In this document: piece by piece, positions 1 through 10,122 of the stretch | Layout: every line of letters begins with the position of its first letter | Numbering within the stretch: position 1 is the first letter of the stretch | Assembly: GCF_020103695.1 (NCBI RefSeq) | Contig: NZ_JAHXBF010000002.1 | Span: 496,001 to 560,000 of the forward strand | Origin: Hyalangium versicolor | Lineage (GTDB): Bacteria; Myxococcota; Myxococcia; Myxococcales; Myxococcaceae | Reading direction: 5' to 3' | Length of the DNA: 64,000 bases | Translations under genes and position numbers: made by a program | The notes under the pieces: model-generated | What the model was told of the DNA's origin: nothing | Databases searched by the model: none | What the model saw: only the letters and a program-made list of their open reading frames with translations

Positions 1-22
1 GACATCTTCAGACGGGCAGACA

Positions 23-2677
23 TCAGAACTCCCCCTTGACGCCGAAGGTGGGAAGGAAGGGAAGGCCCCGCAGCGGAGCGTTCTCGCGATACCGGTAATC
101 CCAGAGCGTCCCCTCCGCGTTCGCGGAGTTGTAGACGTTCTGGACGTCCACGTAGAAGGACAGCCGCCAGCGCTCGAAGGTGATGAGCCGCTCGGCGCGC
201 AAGTCCAACTGGTGGAAGACGGTCCCTCGGGTGGACCCTGGCGCTCCCTCCAGCGGGAAGAACCTGCCGGTGTCCGCGTTGAAGGTGCCGCCCTGAACCG
301 GTGTCTCCGGCCGTCCCGTGGTGAGGCGGAACCGTGCCCCCACCTCCCAGCTGTTCTGCAGCTTGTAGGAGCCCACCACCGTGAGGATGTGCGCCTGGTC
401 GTACTCGACCGGGACGTATGCCCGCGTGTCGTCGTCGAACTGCACCGACCGAGAGAGCGTGTAGGCCACCCATCCATAGAAGCGCTCGGTGAGCTCGTGC
501 TTGAGCATCACCTCGATGCCGTACGCGCGGCCGTGCCCGTCGTTGTTGTAGATCTCGGGCTCCCGCTCGCCGTTGCGCTCCACGTAGTCCTCGGACTCGA
601 CGACGAGCCGATCGCGCCAGTTGTAGAAGCCCTGGAAGTCCAGCAGCACCGCTGGGGTGAGCTTCAACTCGATGCCCGCGGCGCTCTGCCGGCTCCGCAG
701 CAACCCAAGGTCCGGGTTGCCGAACGTGGGCGCGATCTCGCCGGGCTGTGGGGCCTGCCGGAAGAGGCCTACCGCGGCCTTCGCGGTGAGCGCCTCGTTC
801 ACCTCGTACCGCGCCGCGAGCCGAGGCTCGAGCGATGGGCGGAAGCCTCCGGGGAGCTGGTAGCCCTCGAAGCGCAGCCCCGGGACGAGCTTCAGGTGCT
901 CGATGGGCGACCAGACCGCCTCGGCGTAGGCCGCGTAGGTGACGACGTCCACATGTTGGTTGATCACTGTGGGCGGTGGCGGCCCGGAGTCCTCCGGCCT
1001 CGCCACGGATGGGAACTCGAAGCCGACCTTGTAGAAGGACGCGTTGAGGTCCAGGCCCGTCTCGAAGGTGAGCCCCTTCATGAGCTCCTTCTCGGCCGCC
1101 GCTCGTACGTTCACGTCGGGCGACGTAATGCCACCCTTGAACTGGTCTCCAATCTTGAAGTTGAAGAGGGTGAGGCCCGCCGTCGGCGCCGCGGACAGCC
1201 GCCAGCCGGAATCCGTCAACCGGCTCCACGTGAGGCGGAAGCGGTGGAAGGCCTGGTGCGTGTCCAGCGAGAAGGGCTGCGTCTCCTCCGAGCCACTCTG
1301 CGACAGGGACAGCAGGTCGCTCGAACCGAACGCCACGAACCCGAGCTGGTCCTTCCCCAGCTTCAAGTCATAGCGCGCCTGGTAGTCCCAGTAGTACGGC
1401 GAGGCCACCGTCGAAGCTTGCCCAGGCTCGCGGACGGCATCGAGGATGGGCGGCAGCAACAGGTCGATGTAGCTGCGCCGCGCCGAGATCGCGAACGTCC
1501 CGTAGTTCTTCGTCTGGCTGATCGGCGACTCCAGGTAGAAGCCCGAATCCAACAGGTCGATGTCCACCTGGCCGTGCAGCCGCTTCGGCTCGGGCGGGCG
1601 CGTCCCCACGTCCACGATGCCCGCGATGGCTCGCCCGTACTTCGCGCCGTACGCTCCCGGGAAGAAGTCGATCCGATCGATGAACGACGGGTTGACGACC
1701 GAGGGACCTCCCGCGAAGTGGTACAGCAGCGGGATGGGCACCCCATCGATCATCACCTGGGTGTCCTGCGGCTGGGCGCCTCGCACCAGCAGCGCGCCCG
1801 AGATGTAGGGCGCACGAGCCATGCCGGGCATGTTCTGCAGCACGCGCAGCGGATCACCGAAGGTGCCCGGAACGCTCTGCACCTCCTCCTTCTGGAGCGT
1901 GCGCCGGGCGACTTCCTTCTTCTCCCGAGCCCCCACCACCACCGTCTCGAAGCCGTTCTCGATCTTCTTCCAGATGTAGGCGGTGAGCTCGGTCACCTCG
2001 CCCTCGCGCACCTCCTCGATCGTGTAGAACTTCTTGTGCTTCGGCTCGGAGATCTCCACCTTGATCCGCCCGGGTGTCACCCCGCGGATCTCGAAGCTGC
2101 CGTCCGCCGCCGTCTCCGCGTTGAGCGCCTGCTCGGGCAGGTACACCGTGGCGTTCGCCACCGGCTCCCGCGTCCCTCGCTCGACGACCCGGCCCTTGAA
2201 GTTCACGGGCTTCTCGACCACGGCCTCCGGTTCGGGCGGTGGCGGCGGCTTCGGAACGAAGTGGTAGACGTACTCGATGCGCACCGGCGCTGGCTTCCCA
2301 TCCACCTCGGCCGGCGAGAACTCGAGCTGCAGCACGGCCTCGCGCGCCGCCGCGTCGAACTCGGGACCCGCCGAGCGCGTCACCTCCGCCTGGCTCACCT
2401 TGCCCGTCTCATCGATGTCGATGAAGAAGGCCACCTCCGCCGACTCGCCCCGCGCGAGTGCCTCCGGGGGATAGGTGGCCTCGACGAACTTGAGCAGCTC
2501 CGGCGCCTTCGTCAGCTGCGGAGCGGGAGGTGGAACTCCCGCGTCCTGCTGCTCCCGCTGGAGTCCAGCACCTTCATAGGCGCCCGCACTTCCCGCCAGC
2601 AGCACACTGGCCAGCAGGAGCAGACAAACCGGGGCCCGCCCGACGCGGAGCCCGAGACGACATCGATGGATGAGCAT
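23..2677 (-). CDS. TonB-dependent outer membrane receptor with an N-terminal TonB C-terminal-like domain
   Basis: Predicted outer membrane receptor of about 884 residues. From the start at 2677 there is a signal peptide (hydrophobic LLLLASVLLAGSAGA, then AYEG). A TonB C-terminal-like domain follows at about residues 54-136 (YPPEALARG, FFIDIDETGKV), then a proline-rich linker. A carboxypeptidase-regulatory-like beta domain (about 159-236) precedes the plug (about 265-365, with LVRGAQPQDTQVMIDGVPIP). A long beta-barrel ends in Phe, as outer membrane proteins usually do. An in-frame ATG at 2734 would add 19 residues before the signal peptide; I prefer 2677 because the signal peptide then starts properly. 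The family imports or binds a ligand using TonB energy; the ligand is unknown. A TonB-type periplasmic domain fused to its receptor is unusual outside myxobacteria and relatives. Confidence 0.88.
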   Translation of the reverse strand: MLIHRCRLGLRVGRAPVCLLLLASVLLAGSAGAYEGAGLQREQQDAGVPPPAPQLTKAPELLKFVEATYPPEALARGESAEVAFFIDIDETGKVSQAEVTRSAGPEFDAAAREAVLQLEFSPAEVDGKPAPVRIEYVYHFVPKPPPPPEPEAVVEKPVNFKGRVVERGTREPVANATVYLPEQALNAETAADGSFEIRGVTPGRIKVEISEPKHKKFYTIEEVREGEVTELTAYIWKKIENGFETVVVGAREKKEVARRTLQKEEVQSVPGTFGDPLRVLQNMPGMARAPYISGALLVRGAQPQDTQVMIDGVPIPLLYHFAGGPSVVNPSFIDRIDFFPGAYGAKYGRAIAGIVDVGTRPPEPKRLHGQVDIDLLDSGFYLESPISQTKNYGTFAISARRSYIDLLLPPILDAVREPGQASTVASPYYWDYQARYDLKLGKDQLGFVAFGSSDLLSLSQSGSEETQPFSLDTHQAFHRFRLTWSRLTDSGWRLSAAPTAGLTLFNFKIGDQFKGGITSPDVNVRAAAEKELMKGLTFETGLDLNASFYKVGFEFPSVARPEDSGPPPPTVINQHVDVVTYAAYAEAVWSPIEHLKLVPGLRFEGYQLPGGFRPSLEPRLAARYEVNEALTAKAAVGLFRQAPQPGEIAPTFGNPDLGLLRSRQSAAGIELKLTPAVLLDFQGFYNWRDRLVVESEDYVERNGEREPEIYNNDGHGRAYGIEVMLKHELTERFYGWVAYTLSRSVQFDDDTRAYVPVEYDQAHILTVVGSYKLQNSWEVGARFRLTTGRPETPVQGGTFNADTGRFFPLEGAPGSTRGTVFHQLDLRAERLITFERWRLSFYVDVQNVYNSANAEGTLWDYRYRENAPLRGLPFLPTFGVKGEF

Positions 2678-2770
2678 GGTCAGAGAGGGTGCTCTTACCA
2701 CTGTATGAGCATTGGCCGGCCCGAGGGCGCTCATGGTGGTCCATGGGTTTTCCCCCCGTCAAGCACGAGC

Positions 2771-4357
2771 TCACGCCCGATAGCGGGTCACCACCTCGGT
2801 CAGCTTCCGGGAGACCTCGTCCAGCATCACCGCCGAATTCTTCGTGGTGTCGAGTTCCTTTTCCGTGTCCTGCATCATCGTGGCGAGCTCCGTCACCGCC
2901 AGGAGGATCTGCGTGATGCCCAGGTCCTGCTGGCTCACCGCCGCGACGATCTGCCGCACCGCCGTGGTGTTGTCGCGGATGAGCGTGGACAGCTCCCGCA
3001 AGTGCTCACCCGTGGTTTGCACCTGCTCCAGCCCACTCTGCATGCGCTCGGCGTTGCGCTGGGTGATGCTCACCGTCTCCGTCACCGCGCGCGCCACCGC
3101 GTCGAGGATCTCCCGCACCCTCAGGGTGGCCTCAATGGATTGGTCAGCGAGCGAGCGAATCTCCCGCGCCACCACGCCGAACCCCTTGCCGTGCTCGCCG
3201 CTGCGCACCGCTTCGATGGCCGCGTTGAGCGCCAGCATGTTCGAGCGGTCCGCCAGCTCCTTCACCGTCTTGGTGATGGCACCGATCTGCTGAGTACTCG
3301 CCCCGAGGTCGCGGATGCGCTGGGCGATCTCCCGCACCTGGGTGCCCATGTCCGCCAGGCCCGAGACCCCCAGGGCAATGGAGGCCTCACCCGCCCGGCC
3401 CAGCGTGTCGGCCCGCTCGGCCACCTCCAGCACGGAGCCAGCCGTCTGGGCCGCTATCGAGGAGGTCTCCCGCAACTGCTCCACCGTGAGGCGCGTCTGG
3501 TGCAGCGCCGCGGCCTGGCTGCTGACCGTCTCCTGCTGCTGCTCCGCCGAGCGGCGCATCTTCGCCGAGGAGTTGGCCAGCGTGCCGCCCGAGGCGCGCA
3601 GTTCGTGGTGGATGGTCCGCAGGCGCTCCACCATCTCGCGGAACGCATCGGCCAGCTGACCCACCTCGTCTCCGGAGCGCACCGGCACGGTGAGCGTCAG
3701 GTCTCCGTTCTGGCTGATCTCGTGCGCCGCCCGCGTCAGGCCTCGAAGCGGGTGGACCAACGAGCGCCGGAGCCCGAACGCCAGCAGCAGCGCCACGGTG
3801 ATGCAGCCCAGCACACCGCCCGCGAAGATCCACGCGCCCCGCCGGAAGTTCAGCCGCAGCTCCCGGAAGGACGTGCGCACCAGGTCCGCCTCCTCCTGCG
3901 CCATGGACTCCAGCAACTGCTCCAGCACCCGCGTCTGCTCGTGGAAGCGCGTGGACTCCTCCTCGGAAGCCTCGGTCCCCGGAGTCGCCAGGAGATGGCG
4001 ACCCAGGCGCAAGGCCTCCTTGAAGCGCCCCTGCACATCAGCGAGTCGATCCGCCGGATAGCCCATCGAACGCAGCGAGCCGATCTCCGTCCCGAAGTTC
4101 TTCTCCAGCGCGTCGAGCGCCTCCGGTGACTCGGCCGATGCGCCCTTGCCGTTCGAGGACAACAAGACGGTGGTCTGCTGATGGATCGTCCTCAGCTCGA
4201 AGAGCGCCGTGGCCACCGTAAAGGAGCGCTCCAGCGAAGTCTCCACACCACGGGCAAGCCGGTACGACGAAACGATGTGCGCCCCCCCGAGCACAGCGAA
4301 TGCCATCACGAGCAGCCCGAAGGATACGTACATTCGTCGGCCGATACTGGCCCTCAT
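2771..4357 (-). CDS. Methyl-accepting chemotaxis protein
   Basis: Chemoreceptor of 528 residues that should signal to CheA/CheW. It has a first membrane helix at about residues 9-29, a periplasmic four-helix-type sensor region, and a second helix at about 175-197 ([17 protein letters not shown]). A HAMP domain follows ([13 protein letters not shown]), then a cytoplasmic coiled coil. The conserved hairpin tip lies near residues 374-395 ([30 protein letters not shown]). A longer frame begins at 4432, but an AGGAGG at 4361-4366 sits 4 bases from the ATG at 4357 and only 1 base from the ATG at 4360, so 4357 is chosen. No che genes are adjacent, so it is an orphan receptor here. The C-terminus ends VVTRYRA with no CheR-binding pentapeptide. 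Confidence 0.92.
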   Translation of the reverse strand: MRASIGRRMYVSFGLLVMAFAVLGGAHIVSSYRLARGVETSLERSFTVATALFELRTIHQQTTVLLSSNGKGASAESPEALDALEKNFGTEIGSLRSMGYPADRLADVQGRFKEALRLGRHLLATPGTEASEEESTRFHEQTRVLEQLLESMAQEEADLVRTSFRELRLNFRRGAWIFAGGVLGCITVALLLAFGLRRSLVHPLRGLTRAAHEISQNGDLTLTVPVRSGDEVGQLADAFREMVERLRTIHHELRASGGTLANSSAKMRRSAEQQQETVSSQAAALHQTRLTVEQLRETSSIAAQTAGSVLEVAERADTLGRAGEASIALGVSGLADMGTQVREIAQRIRDLGASTQQIGAITKTVKELADRSNMLALNAAIEAVRSGEHGKGFGVVAREIRSLADQSIEATLRVREILDAVARAVTETVSITQRNAERMQSGLEQVQTTGEHLRELSTLIRDNTTAVRQIVAAVSQQDLGITQILLAVTELATMMQDTEKELDTTKNSAVMLDEVSRKLTEVVTRYRA

Positions 4358-4360
4358 CAT

Positions 4361-4366
4361 TCCTCC
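4361..4366 (-). promoter_or_regulatory. Ribosome binding site of the chemoreceptor gene
   Basis: A perfect AGGAGG on the minus strand immediately before two tandem ATG codons (4360 and 4357). Its spacing favours the second ATG and argues against the longer frame that opens at 4432. Confidence 0.75.
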
Positions 4367-4592
4367 TAGGCCCCAGCGTCCTTCGGACAGGGGAGGGGAT
4401 GCAACAGGTAGGGCTGCTACCCCTGTAGGCATGCCTCCTCCCTGGCCGGGAGTCCACGTCTCTTCCCGGGGATAGAGGTGCTCGGGCAGCTCAGTCCAAC
4501 GCAGAGCGTAGTGCCGCTCTAGAAGGCAGACCTCGGGGTCCGCACGATGGCCACTCTCCTGGAAAACCCCGCGGGACTAAGGTGCGCCCCCC

Positions 4593-5243
4593 ATGGCTCC
4601 CCCCAGGAACGAAGAGAGCGTCCGACAGGTGTACGGGGAAATTGCCCCCGCCTATGAGGTCCTCTTCCCCTCCCTGCACCGCTACGAGGACCGGGTGGAG
4701 CGATTCCTCGAGCAGGTGGTGACGCCTGGCTGCCGGGTGCTCGACGTAGGGTGCGGCACCGGGCTGCTCACGCGAACGCTGGAGGGCTCCGTGGAGGTGG
4801 TGGGGCTGGACCTGTCCCCGGAGATGCTGGAGTTGGCTCGCAAGGGCCGGCCCTCGGGGACGTGGCACGTGCACAGCTACCACCAGCCCGTTCCCCAGGA
4901 GCTGGGGCGCTTCGACGTGGTGCTGGCCATCGGCTGCCTGGACTTCTGCGATGACCTGCGCCTGGTGCTGAACCACCTCTCCGCCGCGCTCGAGCCATCG
5001 GGACGGATGCTGTTCACCGTGCTGGAGCGCCGGCAGGGCCTGGACGGGCACGAGATGCCCCGGAGGCAGGTGCAGACGGCGGGGCCCTCGGTCTGGGTGA
5101 CGTTCCCCTCCTTCGAGGAGACGGCCTCGGCGCTCACGACGGCGGGCCTGCAGCCCCACAGCTACACGCACGCGCCCGGCTGGGTGCACCTCACCGAGCA
5201 GCGGACCATGTACTTCGGCTGGTGGGACGTAGGACGGCGCTGA
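4593..5243 (+). CDS. Class I SAM-dependent methyltransferase
   Basis: Soluble protein of 216 residues with a Methyltransf_11/25-type Rossmann fold. Motif I is VLDVGCGTGLLTRTL at about residues 49-63, followed by the acidic end of strand 2 (VVGLDLSPEML) and motif post-I/II (FDVVLAIGCLDFCDDL). It would transfer a methyl group from S-adenosylmethionine to a small molecule or lipid-like substrate that cannot be named from sequence. The N-terminal YGEIAPAYE is typical of UbiE/biotin-type small-molecule methyltransferases. It stands alone, divergent from the chemoreceptor and convergent with rapZ (15 bases between stops), so the context gives no substrate hint. Confidence 0.85.
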   Translation: MAPPRNEESVRQVYGEIAPAYEVLFPSLHRYEDRVERFLEQVVTPGCRVLDVGCGTGLLTRTLEGSVEVVGLDLSPEMLELARKGRPSGTWHVHSYHQPVPQELGRFDVVLAIGCLDFCDDLRLVLNHLSAALEPSGRMLFTVLERRQGLDGHEMPRRQVQTAGPSVWVTFPSFEETASALTTAGLQPHSYTHAPGWVHLTEQRTMYFGWWDVGRR

Positions 5244-5258
5244 ACCCCGAGCGCCGCG

Positions 5259-6118
5259 CTACTCCTTCTCGATGTCGCGGTCCCAGAGCTGGATGCGGGG
5301 AATCTCCTCCTGCAGCCGCCGCGTCAGCTCAGCGGCGATGGCCACCGAGCGGTGCTTGCCGCCCGTGCACCCCAGCGCCACCGTGAGGTACGCCTTGCCC
5401 TCCTTCTGGTAGCGCGGGAACAGGAAGCGGCACAGGTCCACCACCTTCTCGAGGAACTGCTGCGTCTCCTCGCGGTCCAGCACGTACGCGGCCACCTTGG
5501 GGTTCTTCCCCGTGAGCCCCTTCAGATCGGGCACGAAGTAGGGGTTGGGCAGGAAGCGCACGTCCAGCACCAGGTCCGCCTGCGGCGGCACTCCGTGCCG
5601 GTAGCCGAACGACATCACCGACAGCGAGGGCCCCGTCGCCGGCTCCGGGCTGAAGCGCCCCTGCACCATGCGCTTCAAGTCGTGGACGTTCAGCGCGGAC
5701 GAGTCGATGACCTGGTCGGCCAGCTCGCGCAGATCCTTCAGCTTTCCACGCTCGGCGGCGATGCCGTCGGCCACGGCCCCGGTGGGAGCCAACGGGTGGC
5801 GGCGGCGCGTCTCGCTGAAGCGGCGGATGAGGCTGTCATCGCTCGCATCCAGGAAGAGCACCTCCACCTGGTGGCCCGCGCGGCGCACCTCGTCCAGCAC
5901 GCGCGGCGCTTCCTTGAGGAAGACGCCCTCGCGCACGTCCACCACGAGCGCCATCCGCTCGATCTGCCCGCTGCCGGCCAGCTCCGTGAGCTTGGGCAGC
6001 AGCAACACCGGCAGATTGTCGATGCAGAAAAAGCCCGCATCCTCCAGCGCTCGGATGGCCGTGGACTTACCCGAACCGGACATGCCGGTGATGATGACGA
6101 TGTGCTTGGCGGGGGCGC

Positions 6119-6122
<4 letters not shown>
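5259..6122 (-). CDS. rapZ: RapZ/YvcJ-family nucleotide-binding regulator
   Basis: Protein of 287 residues, full length for the RapZ family. A P-loop lies at residues 13-20 (GMSGSGKS), followed by the family signature [21 protein letters not shown]. The C-terminal domain carries the conserved [19 protein letters not shown] and [10 protein letters not shown] motifs. In E. coli RapZ is an RNase adapter controlling glmZ; in Bacillus the homologue YvcJ binds GTP. In this lineage only nucleotide binding and a regulatory role can be inferred. The gene overlaps hprK by 4 bases (ATGA), which implies translational coupling and a shared function, as is common where HprK, RapZ and PTS-like proteins occur together. 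No PTS gene is visible in the window. Confidence 0.93.
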
Positions 6123-7093
<971 letters not shown>

Positions 7094-7143
7094 CGTCAGG
7101 AACTGGATATCACCCGGCGGACCATTTGAGGTGCCCGCTCGAC

Positions 7144-8619
7144 GTGTCGCCCACCCCTCCTCCTCCTGAAGCCCCCTCGCTCGAGCCGACCCTCGCCCGG
7201 GGCCTGCTGGCCCTGGCCCTCCTCCTCGGGGCGACCCTGAGGGTCAAGCTGGCCTTGACGGATGACGGGATTTACTGGCCGGACGAGGTGTACCAGAGCC
7301 TGGAGCCGGCGCACCGGCTCGTCTTCGGCTACGGGCTGGTCGCCTGGGAGTTCATTGCCGGAGCGCGCAACTGGGCGCTCCCTGGGCTGGTCGCCGGGCT
7401 CATGGGGCTGGCCCGAGGGCTCGGGCTGGACACCCCGGCCGGCTACCTGGGGTTCATCAAGTGCGTCTTCGCCCTGCTGGGCACCGGCGCCGCGTGGGGC
7501 AGCTACCGGCTGGCCCGGAGCCATGGCGCCGTTCCGCTCGCCGCCGCCGCAGGCGCCTCCCTGGTCGCCCTGAGCTCCGTGGCCATCTACTTCTCTCCTC
7601 GGGCCATGAGCGAGAACGCCTCCGCCGTGCCCGTGGTGTGGGGGCTGGCGCTCGCGCTGGCTCCGGGCGCGTCCCGGCGGGTACTCGTGGTGAGCGCCTC
7701 ACTGCTGGGGCTGGCGGTGATGCTGCGCCTGCAGAATGGAATCTTCTGCGTGGGGCTGGTGGCTCTCCTGGCGGCGCGGCGGCAGTGGCGCGATGCGGGG
7801 CTCGCGCTCGGCTTGCTCACCGTGTGGGCCTTCCTCTTCGGGCTGCTGGACCGGCTCACGTGGGGAAGCTGGTTCCACTCGGCTCGTGTGTACCTGGAAT
7901 TCAACTTCGTCCAGCAGGGCGGCAACCAGTGGGGCACCGCTCCCTTCGAGTACTACGCCCTCGTCCTCCTCCGAGCGATGAAGGGGGTCACCCTGGTGGC
8001 CGTGGGGCTGAGCCTGCTCGCGCTGTGGCGCGCCCGAGGTCTGGCGCTGCTCGCGATCGTCTTCTACGTGCTCCACGCCTACCAGCCTCACAAGGAGCTG
8101 CGGTTCCTCATCCCGCTGTTCCCGCTCGTCGCCGCGCTCGCGGGCGTGGGGCTGGACGTGGTGCTGGGCGAGTGGAAGACGTTCCGCATCCGCGCCGGCC
8201 TGGCCCTCATCGTCGCGGCGATGGGGCTGGGCTCGGCCGTGCTCGCCAGCAACCTCACCTTCGGGGACATCGGCCAGTACGAGCAGACGCGGCCCCAGGT
8301 CAGCGCCTATGACGACTCGGGCCCCATCAACCGGCTGCTCGAGGTGGCGGGCCAGCAGAAGGACGCATGCGGGCTGAAGATCGAGGCCCCCGCGCACATT
8401 GCCTGGACCGGGGGCTACAGCTACTTCCACCGCAATGTGCCCCTGTACTGGTTCCAGGGTCCGGACCGGGGCTCGGGCCTGTTCAACTACGTCATCACCG
8501 GGCCGCAGGTGGGCACCGGAGGTGGCCAGGAGGTGGCCCAGGATCAGGGCTTCCTCCTGGTGCGCCTGCCCCGCGACACCTGCACGCCGGACCCGGGCTA
8601 CAACTGGCGATTGCCTTGA
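7144..8619 (+). CDS. GT22-like (Alg9/PIG-B-type) mannosyltransferase, multipass membrane protein
   Basis: Integral membrane protein of about 491 residues. The N-terminal loop after the first helix has the GT22 signature WPDEVYQSLEPAHRLVFGYG followed by WEF and GARNW-LPG. This resembles the HPDE-FQ-LEPAH segment of eukaryotic Alg9/Alg12/PIG-B lipid-linked mannosyltransferases, with Trp in place of His. About nine hydrophobic helices follow, and a PHKELRFLIP loop typical of the family lies at about residues 315-324. The likely donor is a polyprenyl-phosphate sugar; the acceptor is unknown. A longer frame from 7084 would overlap hprK. I prefer the GTG at 7144, which has GAGG about 11 bases upstream. 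It stands divergent from hprK. Confidence 0.75.
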   Translation: MSPTPPPPEAPSLEPTLARGLLALALLLGATLRVKLALTDDGIYWPDEVYQSLEPAHRLVFGYGLVAWEFIAGARNWALPGLVAGLMGLARGLGLDTPAGYLGFIKCVFALLGTGAAWGSYRLARSHGAVPLAAAAGASLVALSSVAIYFSPRAMSENASAVPVVWGLALALAPGASRRVLVVSASLLGLAVMLRLQNGIFCVGLVALLAARRQWRDAGLALGLLTVWAFLFGLLDRLTWGSWFHSARVYLEFNFVQQGGNQWGTAPFEYYALVLLRAMKGVTLVAVGLSLLALWRARGLALLAIVFYVLHAYQPHKELRFLIPLFPLVAALAGVGLDVVLGEWKTFRIRAGLALIVAAMGLGSAVLASNLTFGDIGQYEQTRPQVSAYDDSGPINRLLEVAGQQKDACGLKIEAPAHIAWTGGYSYFHRNVPLYWFQGPDRGSGLFNYVITGPQVGTGGGQEVAQDQGFLLVRLPRDTCTPDPGYNWRLP

Positions 8620-8678
8620 GCGGACGTTCCGTGCGCGACGCCGTTCACAGACGCACCGGGGGTTGCTAAGCCCTCCCC

Positions 8679-9023
8679 ATGTCCAACTGCCTCTTCTGCA
8701 AGATTCGAGACGGTCTGATCCCCTCGAAGATCGTCTACCGCGACGACGTGTGCCTGGCCTTCGAGGACATCAACCCGCAGGCGCCCACGCACGTGCTCTT
8801 CGTCCCGCTCAAGCACATCGCCACGGTGAACGACGTGACGATGGAGGACCGGGAGACGGTGGGGCACCTCTACACGGCCGCCGCGAAGGTGGCCAAGGAG
8901 CGCGGCCACTCCGAGAAGGGCTATCGCCTGGTGATGAACTGCAACGAGGACGCTGGCCAGACGGTGTTCCACATCCACCTGCACCTGGTCGCGGGCCGCC
9001 CCATGGGCTGGCCGCCGGGATAG
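8679..9023 (+). CDS. HIT-family (histidine triad) nucleotide hydrolase
   Basis: Small cytosolic protein of 114 residues, the normal length for Hint-type HIT proteins. It begins CLFCKIRDGLIPSKIVYRDD, with Cys residues that may bind zinc. The catalytic triad motif HIHLHL has histidines at 98, 100 and 102, and ends HLVAGRPMGWPPG, the usual C-terminus of bacterial Hint. The family hydrolyses purine nucleoside phosphoramidates and related AMP-lysine conjugates. The gene follows the glycosyltransferase gene by 59 bases on the same strand and is probably independent housekeeping. Confidence 0.93.
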   Translation: MSNCLFCKIRDGLIPSKIVYRDDVCLAFEDINPQAPTHVLFVPLKHIATVNDVTMEDRETVGHLYTAAAKVAKERGHSEKGYRLVMNCNEDAGQTVFHIHLHLVAGRPMGWPPG

Positions 9024-9041
9024 GCCTCGGGCCTCTGCCCT

Positions 9042-9899
9042 TCACATGCCACAGCGCAGCTCCTTCGAGGGTTGCCGCTGAGGAGTCCTCGTGCGCTTCT
9101 CGCCCGTGGGCCTGGGCAACGCCAGCACCTGGGGCTCGGACTGAGGCAGCCGGACGGTCCACTCAAGCGGGTACGAGGAGCCCGACGAGCGCCCCTCCAG
9201 CGTGTAGACGCCGGGGGCCAGCCCTTCCAACCGGAAGCGGCCCTCCGAGTCGGTGGTCACCGTCACCCGCTCCTCCGCGGGTGCGTCCGCGAGTTCCTCG
9301 CCCTCCCAGGGACTCACGTCCGGAGTGAGCGTCAGCTCGGCCCCAGGCAGTGGCCTCCCCGAGCCCTGCAGCACCGTCCGTCCGGTGAAGAGCGTCGCCT
9401 CCTCCAGCCGCAGGCTCACCGGCGTGCGCGGCACACCCAGCGGATGCATCAGGTTGAGCCATGCGGGAGCCAGTCCCTCGGCCCGCACCACCACCAGGTA
9501 CGAGCCGGCCAACGCGGGCATCAACAAGCGCCCGTCATCCCCCGTGGCGCCCGCGCCCGCGACACGCCAGTCCACCTTCCTCGTCTCTGGCATGCGCCCA
9601 TCCCGTCGATAGAGGCGCACCTGCGCGCGGGGCACGGGCAGTCCAGCGGACGTGATTCGAAGCTCCAGCAGCCCGTCCGACTCGCTGGCCGTCTCGGCGA
9701 CAGGGAGCGTCCGCACCTCGCCCGGCGGGCCTGAGGGCAGCCCCAGCGACTCCACGCGCGACGGCTCTCGAGAGGCCTCGGCCGGCTCTCGGGGAACGAT
9801 CTGCCGGAGCGCTTGCTGCTCCGCCCGGCCGTACACCGCCAGGCCCACGGCAGCGGCCACCACCACGAACACCCACACCCTGCCGAGATACCTGCGCAT
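9042..9899 (-). CDS. Membrane-anchored carboxypeptidase-regulatory-like protein
   Basis: Protein of 285 residues with one N-terminal membrane helix (VWVFVVVAAAVGLAVYG, about residues 8-24) and no clear cleavage site, so probably an inner-membrane anchor with a periplasmic body. It contains beta-sandwich modules of the CarboxypepD_reg type. The second is clear (TGRTVLQGSGRPLPGAELTL to DSEGRFRLEGLAPGVYTLEG), and the first (LRITSAGLPVPRAQVRLYR to DDGRLLMPALAGSYLVVV) is looser. Such domains are non-enzymatic binding or structural modules common in myxobacterial envelopes. It is convergent with the HIT gene. No specific function can be assigned. Confidence 0.7.
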   Translation of the reverse strand: MRRYLGRVWVFVVVAAAVGLAVYGRAEQQALRQIVPREPAEASREPSRVESLGLPSGPPGEVRTLPVAETASESDGLLELRITSAGLPVPRAQVRLYRRDGRMPETRKVDWRVAGAGATGDDGRLLMPALAGSYLVVVRAEGLAPAWLNLMHPLGVPRTPVSLRLEEATLFTGRTVLQGSGRPLPGAELTLTPDVSPWEGEELADAPAEERVTVTTDSEGRFRLEGLAPGVYTLEGRSSGSSYPLEWTVRLPQSEPQVLALPRPTGEKRTRTPQRQPSKELRCGM

Positions 9900-10122
9900 G
9901 CCCCTCTACCCTTGCTGGACGCCCCGAACCGGCCTCGGGCTCCAGGCGCACGCTCCTCGCTCGTCTCCGAGTCCGGTACCGCACGCTTTGACCTGCAACA
10001 ACAGGGAGGAGATATCGGTTCCTCCGAGAAGGCGCCAGAGCCATCCCCCGCCTGTCTGCTCACCGGGAGGCGATGTTGGGCGCGCAACTGTTAGCATTGC
10101 ACCCGCCGCAAGCCTCGGTTCC

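Noticed and set aside
212-4129. A 1,305-codon open frame on the plus strand antisense to the receptor and chemoreceptor genes
   Set aside because: It overlaps two well-supported minus-strand genes along its whole length; its translation is low-complexity Arg/His/Leu-rich, as expected for antisense of a high-GC gene.
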